Below are positions 49,277-58,165 of a stretch of 64,000 nucleotides of DNA, piece after piece. Under the pieces are notes generated by a model. The model was given only the letters and a program-made list of their open reading frames with translations, was not told the DNA's origin and made no database searches. The DNA is from Solwaraspora sp. WMMD1047 (lineage in GTDB: Bacteria; Actinomycetota; Actinomycetes; Mycobacteriales; Micromonosporaceae), in NCBI RefSeq assembly GCF_029626155.1, contig NZ_JARUBL010000001.1, forward strand, positions 7,880,816 to 7,944,815, given 5' to 3'. Every line of letters begins with the position of its first letter. The first letter of the stretch is position 1. Made by a program: the position numbers and the translations under genes.

Positions 49277-50886
49277 TCCGACCTCTCGACCAACGCCCAG
49301 TCGTGGTCGTCGTTGGCCAGGCAGGGAACGAACTGGAGCCGGGCCTCGGGGCCGCCGGTACCCGAGCCGGGGACCTCAAGGCACATGTCGGTGACCGTGT
49401 TGCGCAGCCAGTAGTACTGGAACCCGCCGGAGCTGCGCTTCGGCTCCAGCCGGAAGTACTGGTTGTCCTGGTCGAAGCAGCCGGTGGTGTTGAGCTGGGT
49501 CTCGTTCGCCACCGTCCCGACCCCGGGCGGGTCGATGCAGAAGCCGTCGTCGACGTTGCGGATCCAGTAGAGCTGGTAGCCCTGGCTGTCCTTGGCCCGC
49601 GGCACGAACGACCACTCCTGGTTGTCCTCGGTGTTCTTCGCGCAGGTGAACTGGTTCACCGGCCCGTCACGCTTACCGGCGCCGGTGCCGGGGATGTCGA
49701 CACAGAGCTTGGTACGCAGGTTGAGGATGAAGTACGGACCGTAGCTGCGACCCGAGCCGTCCGCCTGGGCCGCCTTCACCGGGGGCTGATTGTCGCGCAC
49801 CTTGGTGGTGTTCCCGCCGGTCGGCTTCGCCGCGGGCGACGACGGGGCGGGCTTCGATGCCGGGGGCTTGGGCAGTTGCAGGCGGGGGTCCTTGGCGTAC
49901 TCGGTCTGGGCCTTCTTCACGGCCTCGACGAGCGGGGTCTGCGCTGCCCGGTCGCCCCGGGTGAACGCGGCGAGGGCCGGGCCGTACTCGCCGCCGGCCT
50001 GGTCGATCAGCTTGCACATCGCGCGGCCGAGGGCCGCGATCGCCACCGCCGGCTCCCACGGGGTACGGCGGGGAGCGACGTCGGCGTGGGTGCGCCAGAC
50101 GCCGGGCAGGAACTGGGCGATGCCCTGCTCGCCGGCGGGTCCGAGCCGGTTCGGGTCGAAGCCGGAGGTCACCATGATCTGCGCGGCGATCCGGGCCGGC
50201 GGCAGTTCGGGGCAGCGCTTCCCGGCGGTGACGATCTGCGGCAGGTACACCTCGGGCACCAGGACCACCGGGTCGCCGGTGGGGTACCCGGCGCTGGCGG
50301 GCGGCGAGGCCGGCAGCCCGCCGAAGGCCGGCTGGAGGGCGTACCAGGCGGCGTAGCGGTCGACGGTCTCCACGTAGTCGGCGGCGCTCTCCGGCACCGC
50401 GCCGGCCGCGATCACCTGGTCGATGCCGAGCCGGTGCGCCGCCAGCGCGACCCGCCACGGATCCTCCTCGATGTTCAGCGCCCGGGACTGGCCGACGAGC
50501 TGGCACATGGCGTGCGCGAGCGCCGTGATGGCGTCCTCGCGGTCGGTCGGGACGGCGTCCGGCGAGGGCGCGTACTTCTGCCACTGCTCGGGGGTGAGCG
50601 CGGCGACCCCGACCGCGCCGCCGTCGCGCATCTCCGGCACCGGCTGGTCGTCGAAGTTCGAGGCGACCATGACCTGGCCGGCCAGCCGGGCGGGGGTGAG
50701 CGTCGGGCAGGACGCCGCGGCGCGGACGAGAATGCGTACGTCGGTGGCGCTGAGCCGGTTGCCTTCCAGCGGTTCGGCGGCGTTGGCCGCCTGCCGGGCC
50801 GCGAAGGCGGCGGCTCCGATCAGGATGATCAGCGACAGGCCGGCGCCCAGGATCACCGGCCGGCGGACGTTGGGCATCCGGAACAT
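49270..50886 (-). CDS. Membrane-anchored tandem SLT-like/ricin B-lectin protein
   Basis: A 538-residue protein. One N-terminal membrane anchor (about 9-32) is followed by two SLT-type lysozyme-like domains: RLAGQVMVASNFDDQPVPEM (about 55-135) and RIAAQIMVTSGFDPNRLGPA (about 218-300). A Pro/Ala/Lys linker and a ricin-type beta-trefoil complete it (about 382-539; FILNLRTKLCVDIPGTGAGK, DNQYFRLEPK). In SLT enzymes the catalytic Glu precedes SxF; here it is Ala76 in domain one and Thr241 in domain two (numbered from a TTG one codon further upstream). Both domains therefore probably bind but do not cut peptidoglycan. ATG at 50886 shares its A with the preceding TGA (TGATG), with GGGAG 7 nt upstream. 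Confidence 0.75.
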   Translation of the reverse strand: MFRMPNVRRPVILGAGLSLIILIGAAAFAARQAANAAEPLEGNRLSATDVRILVRAAASCPTLTPARLAGQVMVASNFDDQPVPEMRDGGAVGVAALTPEQWQKYAPSPDAVPTDREDAITALAHAMCQLVGQSRALNIEEDPWRVALAAHRLGIDQVIAAGAVPESAADYVETVDRYAAWYALQPAFGGLPASPPASAGYPTGDPVVLVPEVYLPQIVTAGKRCPELPPARIAAQIMVTSGFDPNRLGPAGEQGIAQFLPGVWRTHADVAPRRTPWEPAVAIAALGRAMCKLIDQAGGEYGPALAAFTRGDRAAQTPLVEAVKKAQTEYAKDPRLQLPKPPASKPAPSSPAAKPTGGNTTKVRDNQPPVKAAQADGSGRSYGPYFILNLRTKLCVDIPGTGAGKRDGPVNQFTCAKNTEDNQEWSFVPRAKDSQGYQLYWIRNVDDGFCIDPPGVGTVANETQLNTTGCFDQDNQYFRLEPKRSSGGFQYYWLRNTVTDMCLEVPGSGTGGPEARLQFVPCLANDDHDWALVERSEW

Positions 50887-51527
50887 CAACTGGCTCCCTG
50901 CGCGAGCAACTCGTCCTCGGTCGGCACGTCCACCTGTTCACCCCAGCGCAGGGTGCCGACGATCATGTCGAAGAGCAGGACGATCGCCTGCACCGGTTCG
51001 GCGTCGACATCGCCGTCGGTGAGCACGGTGAAGGTCAGCAGTCCCCAGACGCCGGGCACGTCGGGGTTGGCCACGTAGTAGCTGACCCGTACCGTCGGGG
51101 CCTTGCGCCTGATCCGGTCGCTGTCGATGACCGCGTAGATCCGCACCGCGGACGCGCCACCGATCTCCAGGTACTCCCCGTTCGGGCCGGCGTCGGCGAG
51201 GATCGACGCCAGCAGCTTCTCCGGGTCGGTGGTCTCGTCGCTGTCCTCGAGCACCGACATGATCATCGAGCCGGGCAGTCGCTTGCCGTTGAACTCCCGC
51301 AGCGGCAGCAGCACCGCCCGGGCGCCGTTGCTCCCGGCCTCGTCGGTCGCTTCGGTGAGTTCCTTGCGCAGCACCCGCCGCCACGGCCCGGCCTTGTCGC
51401 GCGGCAGGGTGTCCGGCAGGTGCTGCCGGATGATCTCCTCGATGATCCGCGCCCGGACCCGGGACATCTCGGGGGTGGTCGGGATCTGCACCCAGCCACC
51501 GGGCACCACGAGCTGAAAGTCGATCAT
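50886..51527 (-). CDS. Type VII operon protein of unknown function (213 aa)
   Basis: A 213-residue soluble protein beginning MIDFQLVVPGGWVQIPTTPE. A helical stretch (RARIIEEIIRQHLPDTLPRD) and beta-rich parts follow (VRVSYYVANPDVPGVWGLLT; AIVLLFDMIVGTLRWGEQVD). I do not recognise the family. The opening P-GW pattern and final beta-helix order resemble the LpqN/Mog1-PsbP fold, a weak suggestion only. It overlaps both neighbours by 3-4 bp (ATGA and TGATG), so expression is coupled to the secretion genes. No signal peptide, so it probably acts in the cytoplasm, for example as a chaperone like EspG in mycobacteria (inference). Confidence 0.65.
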   Translation of the reverse strand: MIDFQLVVPGGWVQIPTTPEMSRVRARIIEEIIRQHLPDTLPRDKAGPWRRVLRKELTEATDEAGSNGARAVLLPLREFNGKRLPGSMIMSVLEDSDETTDPEKLLASILADAGPNGEYLEIGGASAVRIYAVIDSDRIRRKAPTVRVSYYVANPDVPGVWGLLTFTVLTDGDVDAEPVQAIVLLFDMIVGTLRWGEQVDVPTEDELLAQGAS

Positions 51528-52261
51528 GACTGGTCCCTCCCGCCGGTCGGGGCCGCGAATCGCAGCGGCGCGGCGTCCCCGGTCGGCGCGGCCATGCTGT
51601 CGGCGGCGATCAGGTGCATCAGCGCCTCCACACCGAAGCCGATCAGCGCCATCTGGTCCATCCCGAAGACCCGGGTACGCAGCAGCACGTCGACGTCGGT
51701 GCCGGGCGCCGCCGCGGTCGCCGGCACCTCCAGCCGCAACGCCGCGTCGACCCGGCCGTAGACGCCCTCCTCCTCGGAGGAGGCCAGCGCGAACACCCGC
51801 AGTCCGTCGCCGCGGTCGGTGGCCACGTAGTCGATGACCGGCTCCCGGACGTCCCCGCCGAGCCCGTCGGCGCCGACCTCGGCCATCAGGTAGGCCGGGT
51901 CGTCCGCGCGCGGCTCGCGGAACTCGGCCGTGACGAGCAACGGCATCCAGCGCAGGTCGCCGCCGACGAACGCCGCACCCCAGAAGAGCCGGACGTACGC
52001 GGGCAGCCCGGCGGCGCGTTCCAGCAGGCTGCGCGCCACCGCCTGCCCCATCTCGCCGATCGCGAACGGGAACTCCTCCGGCTCCTCGGCCGGCCATTCC
52101 GCCCGGGCGGCGGCCACCTTCTCGCCCGCCCACTCGTCGAGCAGGGCCGACACCCGCGCGGTCCAGTCCGTCACCGTCTGCGCGTCGCTGTCCGGGGCGG
52201 GCACCCAGTTCCAGAACCAGGAGACCTCGGGGACCACCGACGGGCCGGATCGTGACGTCAT
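51524..52261 (-). CDS. Type VII operon protein of unknown function (245 aa)
   Basis: A 245-residue acidic soluble protein: SWFWNWVPAPDSDAQTVTDW at the start, a helical middle part (AIGEMGQAVARSLLERAAGL), then beta-strands (GGDLRWMPLLVTAEFREPRA; REPVIDYVATDRGDGLRVFA) and a final helix (MALIGFGVEALMHLIAADSM). No known domain is recognised. The order of secondary structures and the hydrophobic closing helix recall the 213-residue neighbour, so the two may be distant paralogues. It overlaps both neighbouring genes by 4 bp (ATGA). Confidence 0.65.
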   Translation of the reverse strand: MTSRSGPSVVPEVSWFWNWVPAPDSDAQTVTDWTARVSALLDEWAGEKVAAARAEWPAEEPEEFPFAIGEMGQAVARSLLERAAGLPAYVRLFWGAAFVGGDLRWMPLLVTAEFREPRADDPAYLMAEVGADGLGGDVREPVIDYVATDRGDGLRVFALASSEEEGVYGRVDAALRLEVPATAAAPGTDVDVLLRTRVFGMDQMALIGFGVEALMHLIAADSMAAPTGDAAPLRFAAPTGGRDQS

Positions 52262-53475
52262 CCTCGGTTCCACGCATCGGTGTTCTGGCCGCCGGGCCAG
52301 ACCAGGCCGGCGGCGAGGGCGAAGAAGATGTTCGGCACGGTCCAGGCCAGCCAGGTGAAGTTCATCCCGCGGGTGGCGCCGCCGAGGATTCCGGTCAGGT
52401 CGCCAAGGGTGCTGATCCCCCGCGCCCCGTCCCACCACCACTTGCCCAGGGCACCGAAGTTGCCGTGCCGGAAGGCGCCCCACCACTTCTCCAGGCCGGT
52501 CATGAAGGTCGTCCACTCGGTACGGAAGAAGCCGGGCTTGGCGATCAGGGCGGGGACGTCGGCCATGTTGGAGAGCGGGATGACCACCCCACCGCCCGGG
52601 CCGAGGGTGCCGAAGTTGAACCGGAGCGAGCCGAGGATCTTCATGGTGCTGGCGAGCTTGCTGCCGAACTTCAGGATGGCCACCCCGATCCCGGCGAGGC
52701 CGAGCCCGACCGCGCCGAGGATGACGTCGACCACGTCGCCCTCGCCGTGGGCCAGCAGCACGCTGTCGGCTATCAGGGCCACCGCGCCGGCGGCGATGCC
52801 TAAGAAGAGCAGGGCGTTCACGCCAGGGATGAGGAAGGCGAGCGCGGTCAGGACCATCGCGATGATGCCGAAGATCTTGCTGATCCACTTGAAGGCTTCG
52901 TTGATCTTGTCTTTGAGGGTGTCGGTCAGCCCGTCGTCGTACCGGTCGCAGTTGACCGCGTCGCCGAGCCGCTTGCCGGCCACGTCCAGCGCGTCCAGGG
53001 CGGCGGTCAGGCGGTTCTTCGCCGCCGTCATCGCCGACTCCGCCTCGCTCTGTGCCTTGGACTTGTCGGCGCCCTTCTGCTGCTCCTCGGGCGGGATCGT
53101 GCCGTCCGGCCCCGGCACCGGGTCGGGCAGGGCGTTCGCCCGGGTCTGCGCCTGCGACGCGTCCTCCCGGTCGCTGCGGGCCCCGGCGACCTCGGACTTG
53201 GCGTGCTGCAGGTCGGGCTCGTACCGGCGGATCTCGACGGCCGCGTCCTCGTACCGCACCGACGCCTTGCTCAGGCCGTCCTTGATCTCCTCGGCGTCCT
53301 TCTTGAGCGGCTCGACCCACTTGCCCCGCAGGCCATCGCTGCCGGCGTCCACGATCTTGGCGAGCTTGGCGATCGCGTCGTCGATGGTGGTGGAGATGTC
53401 CGCGTACCGGCGCTGGGCGTCGTGGATCTTCGCCGGGTCGGCGTCGTCGAGGAGCTTGAGCCGGAAGGCGGTCAC
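52258..53475 (-). CDS. 405-residue helical/membrane protein, candidate type VII substrate or pore
   Basis: Residues 1-180 are long alpha-helices with heptad-like charge patterns (AKIHDAQRRYADISTTIDDA; LRGKWVEPLKKDAEEIKDGL), like the helical N-terminal domains of WXG/LXG-type exported proteins. Residues about 185-285 hold three hydrophobic segments (IFGIIAMVLTALAFLIPGVN; ALLFLGIAAGAVALIADSVL; VIL GAVGLGLAGIGVAI region). The C-terminal 110 residues are Trp/Gly/Phe-rich (EKWWGAFRHGNFGALGKWWW) and end in another hydrophobic stretch. I do not recognise a toxin domain. GTG at 53475 has GGAGGAG 7 nt upstream and overlaps the upstream stop by 4 bp. Confidence 0.65.
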   Translation of the reverse strand: MTAFRLKLLDDADPAKIHDAQRRYADISTTIDDAIAKLAKIVDAGSDGLRGKWVEPLKKDAEEIKDGLSKASVRYEDAAVEIRRYEPDLQHAKSEVAGARSDREDASQAQTRANALPDPVPGPDGTIPPEEQQKGADKSKAQSEAESAMTAAKNRLTAALDALDVAGKRLGDAVNCDRYDDGLTDTLKDKINEAFKWISKIFGIIAMVLTALAFLIPGVNALLFLGIAAGAVALIADSVLLAHGEGDVVDVILGAVGLGLAGIGVAILKFGSKLASTMKILGSLRFNFGTLGPGGGVVIPLSNMADVPALIAKPGFFRTEWTTFMTGLEKWWGAFRHGNFGALGKWWWDGARGISTLGDLTGILGGATRGMNFTWLAWTVPNIFFALAAGLVWPGGQNTDAWNRG

Positions 53476-53753
53476 GGCTTCTCCTCCAGGCTCGCCGCCA
53501 GCTGGCGCTCCCCCTCGGCCCAGTTCTCCTCGGCCGACTTGACCTCGTCGCGGAACTTCTCCATTGACTCGACCATCTTTTTCCGGTTGATCCGCCAGTT
53601 GTGGGCGAAGTCGCCCATCGACAGGTTGGCGTTGTGCTGGCCCCAGTGGCCCTTGAACTCGTTCTGGAACTTGGTCGCCGAGTTGAACTGCTCGATCAGC
53701 GCGTTGAGATCGTCGACCAGACCGCCCAGGTCCCTGACCACGATGTCGGCCAT
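53472..53753 (-). CDS. Small helical WXG100-like protein
   Basis: A 93-residue all-helical protein. Helix 1 is VRDLGGLVDDLNALIEQFNS; the turn region is FKGHWGQHNANLSMGDFAHN; helix 2 is WRINRKKMVESMEKFRDEVK, continuing SAEENWAEGERQLAASLEEK. Length and helix-turn-helix form match the WXG100 superfamily, although the WxG itself is replaced by HWG/NWR near the turn. It could pair with the WXG100-like protein encoded at 58166. ATG at 53753 shares its A with the EccC-like gene's stop (TGATG). Confidence 0.7.
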   Translation of the reverse strand: MADIVVRDLGGLVDDLNALIEQFNSATKFQNEFKGHWGQHNANLSMGDFAHNWRINRKKMVESMEKFRDEVKSAEENWAEGERQLAASLEEKP

Positions 53754-56700
53754 CACACCACCGTTCCCGCTCGTCGGATGTTCGGCTCCGCCGCCAGCAG
53801 CGGAATCTGGACGGTCTGCAACTCCCCGTCGCCCAGGTGCACCCGGGCGACACCGGGCACCACCCGGTCGACCAGCCCGGCCCGGGTCAGCCGCACCCCG
53901 ACCAGGTCACCGGCGCCGAGCGTCGGCGGGGAGAGCAGCGCGCCGCGCCGGTTCTTCTTGATCTCGACCTGCCAGCCGGAGAAGCCCATCGCCACCGAGG
54001 CGATCTCGCCGGCGATGACCACCGCCCGCCGGTTCCCGGCCGCGCCGCGGACCAGTTGGCGCAGCCAGTCCCGGCACGACACGTCCCGCCACGCCTCGGC
54101 GTCGTCGACAAGCAGCGCGACCGGACCCTCGCCCGGGTCGACCAGGGCGGCGAACTCCTCCTCGGTCGGGTTGTCGCCGGTGATGACCCCGCGCACACCC
54201 GGCCGGCCGGCCAGGTCGCGCAGCGGTGACCGCATCGGCGCACCGATCACCAGCTCGGTCCCGGACCGCAGCAGCGACTCCGCCATCACGCCGAGCGCGG
54301 TGCTGCGCCCGGACCGGGACGGGCCGGCGATCAGGAAGGTCGGCTGGTCGTTGAGCAGGTCCGCGCCGACCGGCTCCAGTTCGTCCCCGCCGACCCCGAG
54401 CAACGCCCACATCGGATCGGGTACGCCGACGATCTCCCACGCCTGGTCGAGCGTCAGCTGGCTGGGCAGGACCGCGATCCGGGCGGGGCGCCGCGCCTTC
54501 GGCACCGCCGCCTCCCGGTCGGTGAGCGTGCCGGCGAGCGCGTGCATGGCGGCCACCTGGGCCGGGCCGGCCGGGTCCTCGGCCACCAGCGCGACCTGCA
54601 CCTCGATTCCGCTGATGGCGCGGTAGCCGCGCCCCGGCGGCAGGCTCTCCGGGATCTTGCGCGGGTTGAGCCCGGCCAGCGTCGCGTCGCTGCGGTCGGA
54701 GAGCCGCAGCACGAGCTTCTCCTCGCAGAGCGAACTCATCCGGCCGCTGAGCAGGCTGTGGTCGCCAGCCACGATCAGGTGCACCCCCGCGCTGGCGCCC
54801 TCCCGCATCAGGATGTGCACCAGGTCGGTGAGCGCCCCGCTGTCGTGCTCGCTGAGGGTCCCCATGAACCCCTCCCAGCGGTCGAGCAGCAGCAGGATGT
54901 GCGGCAGCCGGTCGGCGGCGGGGGTGGCCGCCCGCTGCTCGGTCAGGTCCGCGAACCCGCCCTCCCCGAGCAGCCGCTGGCGGCGCTGCACCTCGGCGTG
55001 CAGCCGGTGCAGCAGGCGGCTGGCCCGCTCCACGTCGGTGCGCTGCGCGACCGCGCCGCAGTGCGGGAACTTCGTCATCGGCAGCAACGCGCCGTTGCCG
55101 CAGTCCAGCCCGTACAGGTGCAGGTCGGCCACGCTCGCGGCGGCGGCCGCCGCCGCGGCGATCGTCCGCAGCGCCTGCGACCGGCCCGACCGGGGCGCAC
55201 CGACGATGTGCAGGTGGCCGAAGGTGGAGAGGTCGATCGTCATCGGCACCTGCCGCTGGCTGCGCGGCAGGTCCTGCACGGCCCAGACGAAGGAGGGCTC
55301 ACCCCGGGCGTCGCGGCGCGGCTCGGCGGTCAACTCCAGCACCGACGCGGTCGGCAACGGCGGCAGCCAGGGCCGGCGCTGCGCCGGAATGCCGAGCATG
55401 TCGTTCGTCTGCCGGATCGCCTCGACGAGCACCGACAGGTCGGTGGCCTCGTCGGTCTCGGCGGCGGCCCGGGGCCGCTGCGGCAATGGGCGGCCCAGGT
55501 CCAGCCAGCCGACCTGGTGCAGGAACGGCGCCGCCACGGCCAGCGCCGGGTCCCGCTGCGGTCGGCGGCCGCCGACCCGGCCGGTCTGGAACGGGATGAG
55601 CGAGCTGTGCCCGAGCCGGGCGTACCCGCGTCCCGGATGGGCGGCGGAGATGCTGGCCGCCTCCCGGGCGTCGATCACGTCGGCGCTCTCGCCCTGGTCG
55701 GTCACCCGCAACGCGATCCGCAGGTTGGTGTTCGCGCGGATCTCCGCGGAGACCACGCCGGACGGGCGCTGGGTGGCCAGAATCAGGTGGATGCCGAGCG
55801 ACCGGCCGCGCTGCGCCACGTTCACCAGACCGGTGACGAAGTCCGGCAGTTCCCGCGCCATCGACGCGAACTCGTCGATGACGATCAGCAGTCGGGGAAT
55901 CGGCGCCGGCACCGGCCGCCGGCTGGCGAAGTCGAGGTAGTCCTCCAGGTCCTTCGCGCCGACCGAGGCGAGCAGGTGTTCGCGGTGGGTCAGCTCCGCC
56001 CCCAGCGAGGTGAGCGCCCGCTCCACCAGGTGGGTGTCGAGGTCGGTGACCATCCCGACGGTGTGCGGCAGGTCGACGCAGTCCTTGAAGGCGGCGCCGC
56101 CCTTGTAGTCGACGAGGACGAAGTTCATCGCGTCGGGCCGGTTCGCGACCGCGAGCGAGGCCACCAGCGTCTGCAGGAACTCCGACTTGCCGGAGCCGGT
56201 GGTGCCCGCGACCAGGCCGTGCGGTCCATGGTGGACGAGATCGAGGGCAAACGGCCCGTCCAGGGTGTAGCCGATCACCGCCCGGGTGCTGCGCGGCGAC
56301 GCGGCCCAGCGGGCGTTGATGCCGGCGGCCGACGGCTCCTCCAGACCCAGCACCTCGAGCAGCCGGGCGGCCGGCGGCAGGGCAGCCTCGCCGTGGGTGT
56401 CGCTCACGTCCCGGACCGGGGCCAGCCGCCGCCCGACGGTGGTGAACCACTCGTCGCTCACCTCGTCGACCCGGACGTCGTCGATCTGCGCGGCCCGCTG
56501 CTGACGCATCGTGGTGGGCAGGCCGGCACCGCCGACCACCACGGTCGTGCACTCCTCCGGCAGGGTCCGCTCGTCGGAGTCGACACAGATGAAGTAGACG
56601 CCGACCGCCGGACCGCCGAGCAGGATCGAGACGACGCCGGGCAGCGCCCGCAGCCGCCGGGCGCCGTCCAGCACGACCACCACGTCGGGGTCGGCGAACG

Positions 56701-58153
56701 CCACCCCGGAGCCGACGTTGAGGCGGGCCTGCCGGCGGGTGTCGATCAGCTCGATCAGCTCCGCGATCCGGCGGGCGATGGTCTCGGCGTCCGTGCCGAG
56801 CAGGGTGAGGGTCTGCTGACCGAGCGACGGCCGGGTGTGCGGCAGCCAGGCCGTCCACTCCCACAACGCCTCGCCCGCCGGGTCGGTGAGCACATACAGC
56901 TGCAGGTCGCGGGGGCTCTGCATGACGGCGAGCTGCCCGGTCATCCAGCGCGCCAGGCGACGGGGCCAGTCGTCGCGGCCGGCGACACCGACGACGCCCG
57001 CCTGCACGATCGAGAACGCCACCGGGACATCGGGCTGCTGCCGGGGCGTACGCCGGTCGGCGCCGGCCTCGTCGACGACGATCGCGCTCGGCAGATCGGC
57101 GAGGCCGACCCGGACCACCAGGTGGTCCGGGTCTGTGCGGCGGCGTTCCCAGAGCCGGGCGCGCGGGCCGGTCGCGACGACCAGCAGCTCGGCCGGGTCG
57201 GGGGCGCCGACCCGGGCGTCGTGGCGTTCCAGGACCAGCGCCTCGGCGATGTCCTCCTCGATCGCGGCCACCCGCCTGCGGTGCTCGGCCAGCTGGCTGC
57301 GGTAGCTGCGGTTGCCCTGCCTCCGGCTGGTCCACCAGTTGCCCAGCACCATCAGCGGCGACATCGCCGCGAACATCAGGTACAGCGGGTTGCGCAGCAC
57401 CAGGGACATCACGATGCCGAACGCCGCCGGCAGGGTGGCCGTCAGCCACGGCAGCCCGAACGAACTCGGGGCCTTCGGCTCCGCCGGGATGCGGAACTTG
57501 TCCGGCCGGACCGGCGGAAGCAGCCGCGGCGGCCGGTTGTAGTCGAGGTACTCGCGCTCCGGCGACGGCTCGACCATCGCGTCCGGGCAGCGCACCGGGT
57601 GCGCCTCCAGCACGGTGGCGCCGGCCGCGATCAGCGCGGTCTCCGGCCAGTCGACCTCCGTACCGGAAAGCTCCTCGCGGTCGAGCTGCAGACCGCTGTC
57701 GTCGACGGCGCGGACGTACACCTCCGCGTCGAAGGTCACCCGGACGACCGCGGCGACCGGCGCCAGACCGGCCAGCCGGACGGCGCAGCCGTCGGCCTGG
57801 CCGATCCGGTGTTCGCCCGGACCCAGCGACCAGAGCCGGCCGGCGTCGGCGCCGGCCACCGCCCGGATCGTCACCAGGCCACCGACCGTGTACGGCGCCG
57901 GTCCCGGCCCGCCGATCCAGAGCACCGACCCGTCGTACATCCCACTCGCCTGAAGCGACCGGTCGAGATCGAGCGGGCGGTCGTCGAGATGGATGAGGCC
58001 GGTGTCCAGGGTGGCGCCGTGCGCGAGGTACGACGGGTCGAAGCTGTCCAGCAGATTCTTGACGATGTCCCGGACCGGTGTGGCGGGGTCGGCGTCAATC
58101 ACCACGTCGGCCGACCACGCCGGCTTGGCCGCCAGGGTGATCAGCATGCGCAC
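53753..58153 (-). CDS. eccC: FtsK/EssC-type type VII secretion ATPase
   Basis: A 1466-residue ATPase. Residues 1-80 look ubiquitin-like, followed by an FHA-like domain (SLGPGEHRIGQADGCAVRLA, about 110-185). The linker YNRPPRLLPPVRPDKFRIPA, as in firmicute EssC, precedes two membrane helices (about 235-275). Three FtsK/SpoIIIE domains follow. Only the first has an intact Walker A (GTTGSGKS, Lys656) with Walker B LLIVIDEFA. The second and third read GAPRSGRS (Arg991) and GPSRSGRS (Arg1283). This order (FHA, two TM, three ATPase modules) is EssC-like rather than classic actinobacterial EccCa/EccCb. The GTG at 58153 is the longest start; ATG 58147 is an alternative. Confidence 0.9.
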   Translation of the reverse strand: MRMLITLAAKPAWSADVVIDADPATPVRDIVKNLLDSFDPSYLAHGATLDTGLIHLDDRPLDLDRSLQASGMYDGSVLWIGGPGPAPYTVGGLVTIRAVAGADAGRLWSLGPGEHRIGQADGCAVRLAGLAPVAAVVRVTFDAEVYVRAVDDSGLQLDREELSGTEVDWPETALIAAGATVLEAHPVRCPDAMVEPSPEREYLDYNRPPRLLPPVRPDKFRIPAEPKAPSSFGLPWLTATLPAAFGIVMSLVLRNPLYLMFAAMSPLMVLGNWWTSRRQGNRSYRSQLAEHRRRVAAIEEDIAEALVLERHDARVGAPDPAELLVVATGPRARLWERRRTDPDHLVVRVGLADLPSAIVVDEAGADRRTPRQQPDVPVAFSIVQAGVVGVAGRDDWPRRLARWMTGQLAVMQSPRDLQLYVLTDPAGEALWEWTAWLPHTRPSLGQQTLTLLGTDAETIARRIAELIELIDTRRQARLNVGSGVAFADPDVVVVLDGARRLRALPGVVSILLGGPAVGVYFICVDSDERTLPEECTTVVVGGAGLPTTMRQQRAAQIDDVRVDEVSDEWFTTVGRRLAPVRDVSDTHGEAALPPAARLLEVLGLEEPSAAGINARWAASPRSTRAVIGYTLDGPFALDLVHHGPHGLVAGTTGSGKSEFLQTLVASLAVANRPDAMNFVLVDYKGGAAFKDCVDLPHTVGMVTDLDTHLVERALTSLGAELTHREHLLASVGAKDLEDYLDFASRRPVPAPIPRLLIVIDEFASMARELPDFVTGLVNVAQRGRSLGIHLILATQRPSGVVSAEIRANTNLRIALRVTDQGESADVIDAREAASISAAHPGRGYARLGHSSLIPFQTGRVGGRRPQRDPALAVAAPFLHQVGWLDLGRPLPQRPRAAAETDEATDLSVLVEAIRQTNDMLGIPAQRRPWLPPLPTASVLELTAEPRRDARGEPSFVWAVQDLPRSQRQVPMTIDLSTFGHLHIVGAPRSGRSQALRTIAAAAAAAASVADLHLYGLDCGNGALLPMTKFPHCGAVAQRTDVERASRLLHRLHAEVQRRQRLLGEGGFADLTEQRAATPAADRLPHILLLLDRWEGFMGTLSEHDSGALTDLVHILMREGASAGVHLIVAGDHSLLSGRMSSLCEEKLVLRLSDRSDATLAGLNPRKIPESLPPGRGYRAISGIEVQVALVAEDPAGPAQVAAMHALAGTLTDREAAVPKARRPARIAVLPSQLTLDQAWEIVGVPDPMWALLGVGGDELEPVGADLLNDQPTFLIAGPSRSGRSTALGVMAESLLRSGTELVIGAPMRSPLRDLAGRPGVRGVITGDNPTEEEFAALVDPGEGPVALLVDDAEAWRDVSCRDWLRQLVRGAAGNRRAVVIAGEIASVAMGFSGWQVEIKKNRRGALLSPPTLGAGDLVGVRLTRAGLVDRVVPGVARVHLGDGELQTVQIPLLAAEPNIRRAGTVV

Positions 58154-58165
58154 GGCGTACCCCGG

